A DNA stretch of 64,000 bases from Bacteroidota bacterium (GCA_023428135.1 JAEYZG010000027.1:26880-90879), one strand, 5' to 3'. Positions 1 to 9,260 are shown, counted from the stretch's first letter. The notes: generated by a model from the letters alone, not told the origin. Numbers and translations are program-made.

Positions 1-164
1 AAACCAGAAGAGACAAAAGAAGAACTCATTATAAAGCAAGTGCTCCAACATTGTCAATTTGTCCGACTACTGGAGAAGCACACTTGAGACACAGAGCACA
101 TTGGTCTGAAGGTAAATTATATTACAAAGGCCAAGTTGTAATGGAAAAAGAGATCCTGGCATAA
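1..164 (+). CDS. rpmF: 50S ribosomal protein L32, C-terminal part (5' end outside window)
   Basis: This is the C-terminal 53 codons of ribosomal protein L32, a small structural protein of the large ribosomal subunit. The reading frame starts at base 3 and ends with TAA at 162-164. Visible residues include the basic N-terminal stretch TRRDKRRTHYKAS, then CPTTGEAHLRHRAHW and the end KEILA, which is the usual L32 pattern in Bacteroidota. Only one of the zinc-type cysteines of some L32 proteins is seen in this part. plsX starts 9 nt downstream; rpmF-plsX-fabH is a widely conserved order, so co-transcription is likely. The start codon lies before the window. Confidence 0.93.
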   Translation, partial: TRRDKRRTHYKASAPTLSICPTTGEAHLRHRAHWSEGKLYYKGQVVMEKEILA

Positions 165-173
165 AATAACTCT

Positions 174-1115
174 ATGAGAATTGCATTGGATGCAATGGGT
201 GGTGATTACGCCCCCCAGGCTGTCCTTCAGGGTGCTTTAATGGCAAAGGAACCTTTTTCCAAAGAAAACAAAGAAATAGTTTTAATTGGAAATCAGGCGA
301 TCATTCACTCCCATTTTGAAAAATTGGGAGCTGATAAAAATGCTTTTGAAATTGTACATACTGAAGATGTAATAGAAATGGGTGAACACCCGACTAAAGC
401 TATTGGCCAAAAGCCAAACTCCAGCATTATGTTAGGTTTCAAAATGCTAAAGGAAAGATCAGTAGACGCCTTTTGCAGTGCCGGCAATACAGGAGCAATG
501 CTTGTCGGCTCACTTTTTACAATAAAAGCAATACCGGGAATCGACAGACCTGGAATTGCTGGTTTTATCCCCAAAGAAGACGGCAGATACGGAATTCTTC
601 TGGATGTTGGAGCTAATGCAGATTGCAAACCTGAATTTTTGGATCAATTTGCTGTACTTGGCTCTTTATATTCAAAATATATTTTTAATATAGAAAATCC
701 CAAAGTAGGTTTAATGAACTTGGGAGAAGAAGAGCAGAAAGGTACAATCCTGACTCAGGCAACTCATCAGCTACTGAAAAATAATCCAAAAATTAACTTC
801 GTAGGAAACATAGAAGGCAGAGATGCTTTTAATGACAAAGCTGATGTTATTGTTACAGATGGTTTTACAGGAAATGTTGTCCTTAAGCTGGCTGAAACAT
901 TTTATGAATTAATGGAAAAGAGAAATTTCATGGATCCATTCATAGAATTATTCAATTATGCTGGTGTAGGCGGTAGCCCGATCCTTGGTGTTAATGGCAA
1001 TGTTATTATCGGCCATGGAGTATCCACACCTATTGCTATTAAAAATATGCTTAACCTGGCAGTTCAACTTACCGAAGCCGGAATAGTAGATAAAATTAAA
1101 AACGCATACAATTAA
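174..1115 (+). CDS. plsX: phosphate acyltransferase PlsX
   Basis: PlsX makes acyl-phosphate from acyl-ACP and phosphate, feeding PlsY in the first step of phospholipid synthesis; it acts peripherally at the inner membrane. The N-terminus MRIALDAMGGDYAP is the family signature, followed by the typical HPTKAIGQKPNSS region near residue 72 and DGFTGNVVLK near 227. At 313 aa it is shorter than the E. coli protein (about 356 aa) but normal for Bacteroidota. It lies between rpmF (9-nt gap) and fabH (14-nt gap), so it is very probably in one transcript with them. Confidence 0.96.
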   Translation: MRIALDAMGGDYAPQAVLQGALMAKEPFSKENKEIVLIGNQAIIHSHFEKLGADKNAFEIVHTEDVIEMGEHPTKAIGQKPNSSIMLGFKMLKERSVDAFCSAGNTGAMLVGSLFTIKAIPGIDRPGIAGFIPKEDGRYGILLDVGANADCKPEFLDQFAVLGSLYSKYIFNIENPKVGLMNLGEEEQKGTILTQATHQLLKNNPKINFVGNIEGRDAFNDKADVIVTDGFTGNVVLKLAETFYELMEKRNFMDPFIELFNYAGVGGSPILGVNGNVIIGHGVSTPIAIKNMLNLAVQLTEAGIVDKIKNAYN

Positions 1116-1129
1116 ATCTTATCAGGCAG

Positions 1130-2128
1130 ATGAGCAAATTAAGAGCTGCTATTACAGGGGTTGGAGGTTATGTTCCAGATTACATTCTAACCAATAAAGA
1201 GCTCGAAAAACTGGTTGACACCACAGACGAGTGGATATTAACCAGAACAGGAATCAGGGAAAGAAGACTGCTTAAAAATCCAGGAGAAGGAACTTCTAAT
1301 ATTGCGATTCATGCAGTGAATGAGTTATTAAAAAAGACTGATACCGATCCTGATGAAATCGATCTATTAATTTGCTGCACAACAACGCCAGACTATGTAT
1401 TCCCTGCAACAGGCAATTTACTTTGCGACATGGCAGGGTTGAAAAATGCATTCAGTTATGACCTCAATGCGGCTTGTTCAGGTTTTATTTATGGCTTGGT
1501 AACAGGAAGTCAGTTTATTGAAAGCGGAAAATTTAAAAAAGTAATCGTAGTTGGTGGAGATAAAATGTCTTCAATCATCAACTATGAAGACCGTACTACC
1601 TGTATAATTTTCGGAGATGGTGCAGGAGCTGTACTTTTAGAACCGGATACTACTGATCACGGAGTAATGGACAGTGTATTGAAAACCGATGGATCCGGAG
1701 CAAAATACTTATGCATGAAAGCCGGAGGAAGCAGAAAACCTGCTAGCCTGGAAACGATTGCCGCTAAAGAACATTTTGCTTACCAGGAAGGTGCTACAGT
1801 ATTCAAATTCGCTGTAACCAATATGGCAGATGTTTCTGCAGAAATTATGCGCAGAAACAACCTTACTTCAAGCGACGTGGCATGGCTTGTCTCCCATCAG
1901 GCCAACAAAAGAATTATTGATGCAACTGCAGAACGCATGGGCCTCGATGACAAAAAAGTTCTCATCAATATAGACCGCTACGGCAATACTACCAATGGAA
2001 CCATTCCTCTTCTCCTTTGGGACTATGAGAAGAAATTCAAAAAAGGGGACAATGTCGTAATGGCTGCATTTGGTGGAGGCTTCACTTGGGGGTCAGTATA
2101 CTTAAAATGGGCATATGACCCTAAATAA
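1130..2128 (+). CDS. fabH: 3-oxoacyl-ACP synthase III (KAS III, FabH)
   Basis: FabH condenses an acyl-CoA primer with malonyl-ACP to start fatty-acid synthesis in the cytoplasm. The complete thiolase-fold protein (332 aa) shows the catalytic triad: Cys116 in NAACSGF, His256 in SHQANKR and Asn286 in GNTTNGTIP. The C-terminal AFGGGFTWGS motif is also typical. It follows plsX by 14 nt and precedes accB by 62 nt. Bacteroidota often use branched primers (isovaleryl- or isobutyryl-CoA), but substrate choice cannot be read from the sequence. Confidence 0.96.
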   Translation: MSKLRAAITGVGGYVPDYILTNKELEKLVDTTDEWILTRTGIRERRLLKNPGEGTSNIAIHAVNELLKKTDTDPDEIDLLICCTTTPDYVFPATGNLLCDMAGLKNAFSYDLNAACSGFIYGLVTGSQFIESGKFKKVIVVGGDKMSSIINYEDRTTCIIFGDGAGAVLLEPDTTDHGVMDSVLKTDGSGAKYLCMKAGGSRKPASLETIAAKEHFAYQEGATVFKFAVTNMADVSAEIMRRNNLTSSDVAWLVSHQANKRIIDATAERMGLDDKKVLINIDRYGNTTNGTIPLLLWDYEKKFKKGDNVVMAAFGGGFTWGSVYLKWAYDPK

Positions 2129-2190
2129 TACTCCCTCAATATTTTAACCAGGAAAATTTCGATATTTGAAAAAACATTTACAAGCAGAAT

Positions 2191-2679
2191 ATGAAAGCTA
2201 AAGAAATACAGGAGTTGCTGGACTTTATCGCAAGTTCAGGTCTTGCTGAGGTTAACATCGAAACAGAGCAATTTAAAATTGCTGTAAAAAAGTATTCAGA
2301 ACCTCAGACTCTAACAGTAACTCAGGTTCCTCAGGCTATTGCACAACCTGTAGCTCCGGTACAGGCACAGGCTGCCCAACCAGCAGCTCAACAAAAAGTA
2401 GAAACTCCTTCTACTCCGGCAGAATCATCAAACAAAAATCTAATTACTATCAAATCACCAATGATAGGAACTTTCTACAGATCAGCTAACCCTGATTCTC
2501 CTTCATTTGTGAACGTAGGTGATGAAGTAAAACAAGGTCAGACTGTTTGTATCATTGAGGCTATGAAACTATTCAATGAAATTGAATCAGAAGTTTCTGG
2601 TAAAATTGTAAAAGTTCTCGTAGAAAACGCTACTCCTGTAGAATACGATCAGCCACTATTCCTGGTAGAACCTAAATAA
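2191..2679 (+). CDS. accB: biotin carboxyl carrier protein of acetyl-CoA carboxylase (BCCP)
   Basis: BCCP carries the biotin that shuttles CO2 between biotin carboxylase and carboxyltransferase, giving malonyl-CoA. The 162-aa protein has an N-terminal helical region (1-35), an Ala/Pro/Gln-rich flexible linker (about 40-80) and a C-terminal biotinyl domain. The biotin-accepting lysine is Lys126 in EAMKLFNEIE. The upstream PMIGTFYRS segment, with the thumb region of AccB-type BCCPs, separates it from general biotinyl domains. It is followed by accC after 79 nt, a spacer that carries a hairpin. efp, often found beside accB in other bacteria, is not here. Confidence 0.95.
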   Translation: MKAKEIQELLDFIASSGLAEVNIETEQFKIAVKKYSEPQTLTVTQVPQAIAQPVAPVQAQAAQPAAQQKVETPSTPAESSNKNLITIKSPMIGTFYRSANPDSPSFVNVGDEVKQGQTVCIIEAMKLFNEIESEVSGKIVKVLVENATPVEYDQPLFLVEPK

Positions 2680-2697
2680 AGAGAGAACAGCATTTTG

Positions 2698-2724
2698 AAA
2701 AGGGATGTCCTATCCCTTTTTTTT
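2698..2724 (+). terminator. terminator-like hairpin between accB and accC
   Basis: Left arm AAAAGGGAT (2698-2706) pairs with ATCCCTTTT (2712-2720) across a 5-nt loop and is followed by more T residues. It has the form of an intrinsic terminator placed inside an otherwise collinear operon. It could set accB:accC stoichiometry by partial read-through, or accC could have its own promoter. Confidence 0.6.
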
Positions 2725-2758
2725 ATGACCAAGATTTCAATTTTAATTAACCATATCT

Positions 2759-4105
2759 ATGTTTAATAAAATATTAATAGCAAACAGAGGCGAAATTGCT
2801 ATGCGCGTAATTCGTGCTTGCAAGGAAATGAAAATTAAAACTGTTGCTATATACTCTACTGCTGACAAAGACAGCCTGCACGTGCGTTTTGCTGATGAAG
2901 CGGTTTGTATCGGTGCTGCACCCTCATCCAAATCATATTTAAGTATTCCCAATATTATTGCTGCTGCTGAAATTACAAATGCAGACGCTATTCACCCAGG
3001 CTATGGCTTCCTCTCTGAAAATGCTGAATTTTCAAAAATATGTGAAGACTATGGCATTAAATTTATTGGCGCCAGCGCAGCCATGATCAATGCAATGGGT
3101 GATAAGTCTTCAGCTAAAGCAACAATGAAAAAAGCTGGCGTACCTACTATCCCTGGTTCTGAGGGCTTGCTGGAATCCATGGATGAAGGTATTAAACTTG
3201 CCAACAAGATAAAGTATCCTGTAATCCTTAAAGCTACAGCAGGTGGCGGTGGAAGAGGTATGCGTATTGTGCGTAACGATGCCGAATTCAAAAAAGCTTG
3301 GGTAGATGCGAAAACTGAAGCAGGTGCTGCCTTCGGTAACGATGGTCTTTATCTTGAAAAATTTATTGAAGAACCAAGACATATAGAAATACAAATACTT
3401 GGAGACAGATACGGTAAAGCTATCCACCTTTCTGAAAGAGATTGTTCTATACAAAGAAGACATCAGAAGCTTGTGGAAGAAACACCTTCACCAGTTATCA
3501 CTGAAAGATTAAGAACTAAAATGGGTGAGGCTGCTGTAAAAGGCGCCAAAGCTATTAAATATGAAGGTGCCGGAACTATTGAATTCCTTGTAGATAAAAA
3601 TGGGGATTTCTATTTCATGGAAATGAATACCCGTATACAGGTAGAGCATACTATTACTGAAGAAGTAACTGGTGTTGACTTGGTGAAGGAGCAAATTAAA
3701 GTAGCTGCAGGTGGCGCCATTCCAAATAAGAACTTTATACCTGGAAGATATTCAATAGAATGCCGTATCAATGCAGAAGATCCGGCTAATGGCTTCAGAC
3801 CTAATCCTGGTAAAATTACAAACTTTCATCTTCCCGGCGGCTATGGTATAAGGGTTGATACTCATTGCTATAATGGCTATACCATTCCTCCAAACTACGA
3901 CTCTATGATCGGAAAGCTTATTGCAAGTGGATCGACAAGAGAAGAGGCTTTGGCAAGAATGAAAAGAGCTTTGGAAGAATTTGTTATTGAAGGTGTTAAA
4001 ACAACAATTCCATTCCACATAAAATTAATGGAAGACCCTCAATTTCAATCCGGAAAATTCAACACTGCTTTTCTTGAATCTTTCGACTTTTCAAAACTGA
4101 AATAA
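2759..4105 (+). CDS. accC: acetyl-CoA carboxylase, biotin carboxylase subunit
   Basis: AccC carboxylates the biotin of BCCP using ATP and bicarbonate. At 448 aa it matches the usual AccC length. Visible parts are the biotin carboxylase N-domain (ILIANRGEIAMRVIRAC), the ATP-grasp glycine-rich loop GGGGRGMR near residue 162, EMNTRIQVEHTITEEVTG with the active-site Arg and Glu, and the C-terminal domain (RINAEDPANGFRPNPG). It is not fused to a carboxyltransferase. accA and accD are not in the window. A hairpin with a T-run follows the stop codon. Confidence 0.96.
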   Translation: MFNKILIANRGEIAMRVIRACKEMKIKTVAIYSTADKDSLHVRFADEAVCIGAAPSSKSYLSIPNIIAAAEITNADAIHPGYGFLSENAEFSKICEDYGIKFIGASAAMINAMGDKSSAKATMKKAGVPTIPGSEGLLESMDEGIKLANKIKYPVILKATAGGGGRGMRIVRNDAEFKKAWVDAKTEAGAAFGNDGLYLEKFIEEPRHIEIQILGDRYGKAIHLSERDCSIQRRHQKLVEETPSPVITERLRTKMGEAAVKGAKAIKYEGAGTIEFLVDKNGDFYFMEMNTRIQVEHTITEEVTGVDLVKEQIKVAAGGAIPNKNFIPGRYSIECRINAEDPANGFRPNPGKITNFHLPGGYGIRVDTHCYNGYTIPPNYDSMIGKLIASGSTREEALARMKRALEEFVIEGVKTTIPFHIKLMEDPQFQSGKFNTAFLESFDFSKLK

Positions 4106-4123
4106 AAATTTTCTTAAAAAGGA

Positions 4124-4150
4124 AGCTGCTCTAAAGCAGCTTTTCTTTTT
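4124..4150 (+). terminator. intrinsic terminator after accC
   Basis: AGCTGCT (4124-4130) pairs with AGCAGCT (4135-4141) over the loop CTAA, with a following T-rich stretch TTTCTTTTT. It closes the rpmF-plsX-fabH-accB-accC cluster. Confidence 0.75.
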
Positions 4151-4198
4151 AAGGTTACATTCATTCTTAAGAAGGTATTTACAATAAAATTTGCCCCG

Positions 4199-4915
4199 AT
4201 GAAGAGCATTCCTAGCTTCAAATTCTTAAGACCCTTTTTTTTACTTTCTCTGATTATTATCGCTCTTAATGCCCAATCTCAGGATTCTCCAAAGCATTTT
4301 ATTGAGGCTGGCATCAGCCCAAGTTCCTATAGAGGAGACCTGAACAATTCTTTTCAGCAATGGACTGCTTTATATAATTTCGGTGTTAAATTCTATAAGA
4401 AAAAAAGATTTAATGGTTGTATAAATATTTTTGCGGGAAATATCATGGGCCAAAACGGCAAGTATGAATTTAGCCCGGACCTTATTCCATCCCCCACTCC
4501 CAATACCTATTTCAAAACTGCCGTTATTGGAGCCAATTATGATTTGCAACTCAACCTAATAAAAAGAAAATGGGGATGCTTTTTCATAAGTCAGGGCATT
4601 GGTCTTATGCGCTTTACACCAAAAGATCAGAATAACGACAAACTTCAAACAAAACTAAGCACGAGAGCAAAAGGAGAAGATTATAACAATGTAACTTTTG
4701 TTTTTCCGACTAAAGCAGGAGTTATGTTTTTCCTTCCTTCCTGGTATGCGATTGGGTTACAAGCCGGTTACATGAACCCTACTTCTGATTATCTTGATAA
4801 TATCAGTAATTGGGGAGTAAAAAAGAAAAAGGATAATATCCTCACAATAAAGTTAAGCGTATTTATTCCTTTAAATACCAATAAAACCGGAACTTCTCCG
4901 GATACTTCAAAATAA
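4199..4915 (+). CDS. secreted outer-membrane beta-barrel-like protein, function unknown
   Basis: This is a 238-aa protein with a clear N-terminal signal peptide (hydrophobic FFLLSLIIIALNA, probable cleavage after AQS near residue 27). The rest alternates short amphipathic strands with glycine- and aromatic-rich turns (HFIEAGISPSSYRGDL, GVKFYKKKRF, KAGVMFFLPSWYAIGLQAGYM), the pattern of a small outer-membrane barrel of the kind common in Bacteroidota. I do not recognise a named subfamily. The ATG lies only about 4 nt after an ATTTGCCCC stretch, suggesting a very short leader. No operon partner is obvious; the next gene starts 13 nt downstream on the same strand. Confidence 0.7.
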   Translation: MKSIPSFKFLRPFFLLSLIIIALNAQSQDSPKHFIEAGISPSSYRGDLNNSFQQWTALYNFGVKFYKKKRFNGCINIFAGNIMGQNGKYEFSPDLIPSPTPNTYFKTAVIGANYDLQLNLIKRKWGCFFISQGIGLMRFTPKDQNNDKLQTKLSTRAKGEDYNNVTFVFPTKAGVMFFLPSWYAIGLQAGYMNPTSDYLDNISNWGVKKKKDNILTIKLSVFIPLNTNKTGTSPDTSK

Positions 4916-4928
4916 TAAAATTTAAAAA

Positions 4929-5186
4929 TTGGATTATCTATTGAACTTAACAGGCTGGGTCGGTGCCATAGAAGTATTAATTGCTTATTTTCTAATCTCC
5001 ACTAACAGAGTCACTCCGGAGACATTGTCATATCAGCTGCTTAACGCTACGGGTGCAGTATTCCTGATCATAAACACCCTATACCTGAAAGCTTATCCTT
5101 CTGCATTTGTAAATATTATCTGGACAGCCGTTGCAATTGTCAATCTTGTAAAATCAAAAGGGAATAAAAAATCAGAAGTTCGTTAG
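4929..5186 (+). CDS. small membrane protein of the CBU_0592 type
   Basis: The 85-aa protein has three predicted membrane segments (about 5-25, 38-54, 60-76) and resembles the short CBU_0592-like proteins found in many bacteria, whose function is not established. The start is a TTG at 4929, giving MDYLLNLTGWVGAIEVL; this fits the usual N-terminus of the family, and no earlier ATG is in frame nearby. It follows the barrel gene by 13 nt. Its stop overlaps the stop of the convergent DUF3109 gene by 4 bp (5183-5186). Confidence 0.65.
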   Translation: MDYLLNLTGWVGAIEVLIAYFLISTNRVTPETLSYQLLNATGAVFLIINTLYLKAYPSAFVNIIWTAVAIVNLVKSKGNKKSEVR

Positions 5187-5743
5187 ATTTTCTCTATAGT
5201 TTTCACCAAGGAATTATACCAGTCTTCCCCATATTTTCTAATCAGTGGATCTTTTAAAAATTTGTATATCGGCACCTGTAATGATTCCCCATTACTGCAT
5301 GCAGGACTGCAGATATTCCACCTGTCATAGTTTAAAGCGTCATAATGATCATACTTGGTAATTCTTATAGGATAAAGGTGGCATGAAATTGGTTTTTTAT
5401 AATCAATCTTCCCCATCAGATAAGCCTTTTCAATACCACATTTCAGAATACCTTTTTCATAAATTGCATAGGCACACTCCCTGTTTTTAATAGTTGGTGT
5501 AGTCAGATCTCCATCGTTATCAATGACAGTCAGCCCCTGCTCTTCAATTGCCTTTATTCCATCTGCAGACAAATATGGTTTTATCTTATCATAAATCTGT
5601 TCCAATATCGCCCCTTCATCCTCTTCCAATGGAGCGCCAGCATCACCTTCTACACAACAAGCTCCCTTACATTTCATTAAATCACAGACAAAAAATTTAT
5701 CTGCAATATCGTCGCTAATTACTGTTTTACCCTGTACTATCAC
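5183..5743 (-). CDS. DUF3109 family cysteine-rich protein
   Basis: A 186-aa protein of the DUF3109 family, widespread in Bacteroidota and of unknown function. It has several conserved cysteine clusters: CDLMKCKGACC near residues 20-30, single cysteines in ECAY and LKCGIEK, CHLYPIRIT near 121, and CSPACSNG near 145. The number and spacing of cysteines suggest metal or iron-sulfur binding, which is an inference. There is no signal peptide, so it is probably cytoplasmic. It is convergent with the upstream small membrane protein and divergent from uvrD across a 480-bp spacer. Confidence 0.8.
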   Translation of the reverse strand: MIVQGKTVISDDIADKFFVCDLMKCKGACCVEGDAGAPLEEDEGAILEQIYDKIKPYLSADGIKAIEEQGLTVIDNDGDLTTPTIKNRECAYAIYEKGILKCGIEKAYLMGKIDYKKPISCHLYPIRITKYDHYDALNYDRWNICSPACSNGESLQVPIYKFLKDPLIRKYGEDWYNSLVKTIEKI

Positions 5744-6223
5744 TTGATTTTCTTTTTACCTCCAACTGTTTTTTCAGCTGAAGAATTCAAAATTAAAAAA
5801 TTATTCCCCAAAAATTTCATTCCCTGCTGCCCATCCTGATAATTTGCCTATTTTATATAAAAGTAAAACCAGTCCTCCCTTTTTCAAGAACTATTAAACA
5901 TTTCAAAACCAACAAATTATCAAAAAAAAACTTAATCTTTTATTATTTGCCCTATGTCGAAAAAAAACACTTCTGTCCTTTTAAAAAGAAGATCCGAGAA
6001 ACCAATCTATTTCAGAAGATGTTCCTTATCAATACTGAAAAGTCAGGATGTAAATAATTTCATCGGGGAGAAATCTACCTTTATCCCTTAATTAAAAAAA
6101 ATCAATTCAATCCTTTAACATCCTCCTCCGAATTCAAAAATATAAGTTTTTCAGAATTCAAAACTTTAAATGGGATTTGAAGAGAAATAAATTGTAAATT
6201 GCAAACTAGATTAGCAAGCCCAA
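5744..6223. other. 480-bp divergent spacer between DUF3109 and uvrD genes
   Basis: This is an AT-rich spacer with no supported gene. The only intact reading frame of note is a 45-codon ATG frame at 5954-6091 on the plus strand. It follows TATTATTTGCCC, but its product is lysine/arginine-rich with no recognised pattern, so I do not call it. The word GAATTCAAAA occurs three times in the spacer. Promoters for both flanking genes presumably lie here, but no full -33/-7 pair could be assigned. Confidence 0.5.
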
Positions 6224-8485
6224 ATGGATTATATAGAAAGCCTTAATCCCTCCCAAAAAGACGCTGTTATAAATACTGAAGGCCCAAGCATGATTATTGC
6301 TGGTGCCGGTTCTGGTAAAACCAGAGTATTAACCTTCAGGATCGCAAACCTTATACAAAAAGGTGTAGATCCCTTTAATATCCTCTCTTTGACCTTTACC
6401 AATAAGGCCGCAAAGGAAATGCGGGAGAGAATTGAAAAGGTTGTAGGTCCGGAAGCCAGAGGACTTTGGATGGGAACCTTTCACTCTGTATTTGCCCGAA
6501 TATTAAGAGCTGAGGCAGAGAAAATAGGATATACAAGCAATTTTACAATTTACGATTCCGACGATTCCAAAACGCTTATTAAACAAATCGTCAAAGAGCA
6601 ATATCTGGACGAGAAGCTTTATAAGCCCAGCACTGTTTTAGCCAGGATTTCAGGAGCCAAAAACCGTTTGATCTCAGCTCAGGAATACCTGAACAATCCT
6701 CATTTTATGGCGGATGATGCTTCGGCAATGAGGCCAGAGATGGGTAAATTGTACAAACTATATCAGGACAGATGCTTCAAAGCAGGAGCAATGGATTTTG
6801 ACGACTTGCTTTTTAACACCAATGTTCTGTTTAAAAATCATATTGATGTAGTTAACAAATACCAGAACATATTCAAATATGTGCTGGTGGACGAGTTTCA
6901 GGATACGAACCTTAGTCAGTATAGCATTACAAAGAAGCTTTCGGCAAAAAACCGTAACATCTGTGTAGTTGGAGATGACGCTCAGAGTATTTATGCATTT
7001 CGTGGTGCTGACATTCAGAATATCCTAAACTTTGAAAAAGATTACCCAGAGCTACAGGTATATAAATTAGAACAAAACTACAGATCGACTAAAGTTATTG
7101 TTAATGCCGCAAACTCAGTTATAGGCAAAAATAAAGCCCAGCTTAAGAAAAACGTTTTTACAGAAAACGAAACAGGTAAGCTGATAGAAATAATTAAGGC
7201 TACGTCTGACAATGAAGAAGGACGAATGGTAGCCACGGCAATTTTTGAAGAAAAAATGGCCCACCAGCTAAAGAATAAAGATTTTGCAATACTTTACAGG
7301 ACGAACTCTCAATCAAGAGCATTTGAAGAGGCTTTGAGGAGAATGAATCTTAAATATAAAGTAGTTGGCGGTTTGTCTTTCTATCAAAGAAAAGAGATTA
7401 AAGACCTTGTTGCTTATTTAAGATTTACCCTTAATCCTAATGACGAACAGGCTTTAAGAAGGATTATCAACTATCCTAAGAGAGGAATTGGTGATACAAC
7501 CGTATCCAAATTATTGGTTACTGCAGAAGAGCAAGGTGCCTCACTTTGGGATGTATTGAATAACGTACATTCAATAATACCCGGAAGAGCTGCGGCTGCT
7601 ATTGAGGGATTTGTAGTACAGATTAAAAACTACATGCGCCTTGCTGAAAACAAGGATGCCTTTGAAACAGCAATTGAAGTGGCTCAGTCTTCAGGAATAC
7701 TGAAAGAATTGTACGAGGATAAAACTGTTGAAGGACTGAGCAGGTATGAAAACGTTCAAGAGCTTTTGAACGGTATTAAGGAATTTGTAGATAACCCAAA
7801 CATTGAGGATAAAAAGCTTGGTTCTTTTTTGCAGGAAATATCTCTTCTAACAGATATTGAAGAGGAAAAGGACAAAGATAATGACTACATTGTGCTTATG
7901 ACCATTCACTCGGCCAAGGGACTTGAGTTTAAGAGTGTTTATATAGTTGGAATGGAAGAAGAACTGTTCCCTTCTCAGATGATGTTGAGCAGCAGAGCAG
8001 ATCTGGAAGAAGAAAGAAGGTTATTCTACGTAGCGATCACACGTGCACAAAGTAATCTTTGCCTTTCTTTCGCAGCTACAAGATATCGCTTTGGAAGATT
8101 AAAAGAATGCGAGCCCAGCAGATTCTTAAATGAATTAGACCCTCAATACCTGAATATCAGCAGAAGAGCCAGACCAGAACCTGTTGCTACACCGGCAGCA
8201 GCAACAGCCAGTTCTTCCTCTCAGGTAATAAAAGCTAAACCAAAAACCGCTTCACCTGTTTTAAGTAAACCAAAGAGTAACTATGTTCCCTCTCCGGATT
8301 TTAAACCAAGTGATACATCACAGTTAAAACCAGGAATGAGAGTAGAACACCTTAAATTTGGCTATGGTACGGTAAAAGCAATGGATGTATCCGGCACCGA
8401 CCGAAAAGCCATTATCGAATTTAACGATCATGGAGAAAAAACACTTATTCTGAGTTTCGCTAAACTAAAAATTCACACTACATAG
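6224..8485 (+). CDS. uvrD: ATP-dependent DNA helicase of the UvrD/PcrA/Rep family
   Basis: This is a superfamily 1A 3'-5' helicase used in nucleotide excision and mismatch repair and in clearing replication forks. The Walker A motif is AGAGSGKTR (residues 26-34) and motif II is DEFQD (223-227). Other helicase motifs include QSIYAFRGAD (III), LEQNYRST (IV), TIHSAKGLEFKSV (V) and VAITRAQ (VI). A low-complexity Ala/Ser/Pro/Lys linker (about 650-705) leads to a C-terminal Tudor-like domain (GMRVEHLKFGYGTVKAM), as in PcrA, where it binds RNA polymerase. At 753 aa it has the expected length. PcrA is an equally good name. DUF4290 follows after 40 nt. Confidence 0.94.
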   Translation: MDYIESLNPSQKDAVINTEGPSMIIAGAGSGKTRVLTFRIANLIQKGVDPFNILSLTFTNKAAKEMRERIEKVVGPEARGLWMGTFHSVFARILRAEAEKIGYTSNFTIYDSDDSKTLIKQIVKEQYLDEKLYKPSTVLARISGAKNRLISAQEYLNNPHFMADDASAMRPEMGKLYKLYQDRCFKAGAMDFDDLLFNTNVLFKNHIDVVNKYQNIFKYVLVDEFQDTNLSQYSITKKLSAKNRNICVVGDDAQSIYAFRGADIQNILNFEKDYPELQVYKLEQNYRSTKVIVNAANSVIGKNKAQLKKNVFTENETGKLIEIIKATSDNEEGRMVATAIFEEKMAHQLKNKDFAILYRTNSQSRAFEEALRRMNLKYKVVGGLSFYQRKEIKDLVAYLRFTLNPNDEQALRRIINYPKRGIGDTTVSKLLVTAEEQGASLWDVLNNVHSIIPGRAAAAIEGFVVQIKNYMRLAENKDAFETAIEVAQSSGILKELYEDKTVEGLSRYENVQELLNGIKEFVDNPNIEDKKLGSFLQEISLLTDIEEEKDKDNDYIVLMTIHSAKGLEFKSVYIVGMEEELFPSQMMLSSRADLEEERRLFYVAITRAQSNLCLSFAATRYRFGRLKECEPSRFLNELDPQYLNISRRARPEPVATPAAATASSSSQVIKAKPKTASPVLSKPKSNYVPSPDFKPSDTSQLKPGMRVEHLKFGYGTVKAMDVSGTDRKAIIEFNDHGEKTLILSFAKLKIHTT

Positions 8486-8525
8486 TATTATTAATATTTT
8501 TAAGCAAGCAATCTAACACTACATT

Positions 8526-9257
8526 ATGGAGATACCAGATCCTTCAACAGGCATTGTTTTAAAAGAATACGGAAGAAATATTCAAAAGCTTGTTGATTTT
8601 GTGATAAGCATACCCGACCGCGAAGAAAGAGGACGTTATGCCAAAACGCTTATCGAGCTAATGAAACAGATTAATCCAAACATGAGAGACACCCAGGATT
8701 TCGGAAAGCTCTGGGACCACCTTTATATCATGTCTGATTTTAAACTCGATGTAGAAACCCCTTTTCCAATGCCTGAAAAATCATTGCTTGGAAAAAGACC
8801 AATGACCGTTGGCTATAATAATAACCTGCTTTATTATAAGCATTACGGAAAGAATATAGAATTGCTTATAGCAAAAGCTTTGCAACTGGAGGATAAAGAT
8901 GAACAAGAAGCTGCTATAATCTATATAGGCAAGCTTATGAAGAGATTTTATCAGACCTGGAATAAAGAAAACATTACAGACGATATCATCATTGAGCAAC
9001 TCATAACAATGTCCAAGAACAAGCTGCCAATCAATGCTGAAAAAATTAAAGCTAATAATCTTTTCGATTCCCATGTAAAAGAAATGCGTGAGCCGAAAAA
9101 CAGCAGCCAAAGTGGGGGCTATTCCAATGGTAACGGGTACAAAAGAGAATTCCGTAGCAGAGATAGCAACAGTAGAGACAACAGCAGAGAATACAGGGAT
9201 AATAGAGGCGATAACAGAGACAATAAATACTCTAAGGATAAAAGAAGAAAAAACTAA
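8526..9257 (+). CDS. DUF4290 domain protein with charged low-complexity tail
   Basis: A 243-aa cytoplasmic protein. Residues 1-185 match the DUF4290 family, conserved in Bacteroidota and uncharacterised (EIPDPSTGIVLKEYGRNIQ, then KLWDHLYIMSDF and YNNNLLYYKHYGKNIE). The last 50 residues are a disordered tail rich in Arg, Asp, Asn, Ser and Tyr (RSRDSNSRDNSREYRDNRGD), of the sort seen in RNA-binding proteins; RNA binding is only an inference. murA starts 3 nt after its stop, so the two are almost certainly co-transcribed and probably translationally coupled. Many Bacteroidota carry DUF4290 next to murA. Confidence 0.88.
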   Translation: MEIPDPSTGIVLKEYGRNIQKLVDFVISIPDREERGRYAKTLIELMKQINPNMRDTQDFGKLWDHLYIMSDFKLDVETPFPMPEKSLLGKRPMTVGYNNNLLYYKHYGKNIELLIAKALQLEDKDEQEAAIIYIGKLMKRFYQTWNKENITDDIIIEQLITMSKNKLPINAEKIKANNLFDSHVKEMREPKNSSQSGGYSNGNGYKREFRSRDSNSRDNSREYRDNRGDNRDNKYSKDKRRKN

Positions 9258-9260
9258 GGA

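Noticed and set aside
5954..6091. 45-codon reading frame in the DUF3109-uvrD spacer
   Set aside because: It has a start codon near a TTTGCCC stretch, but the product is basic with no motif, and such a frame is expected by chance in a 480-bp spacer.
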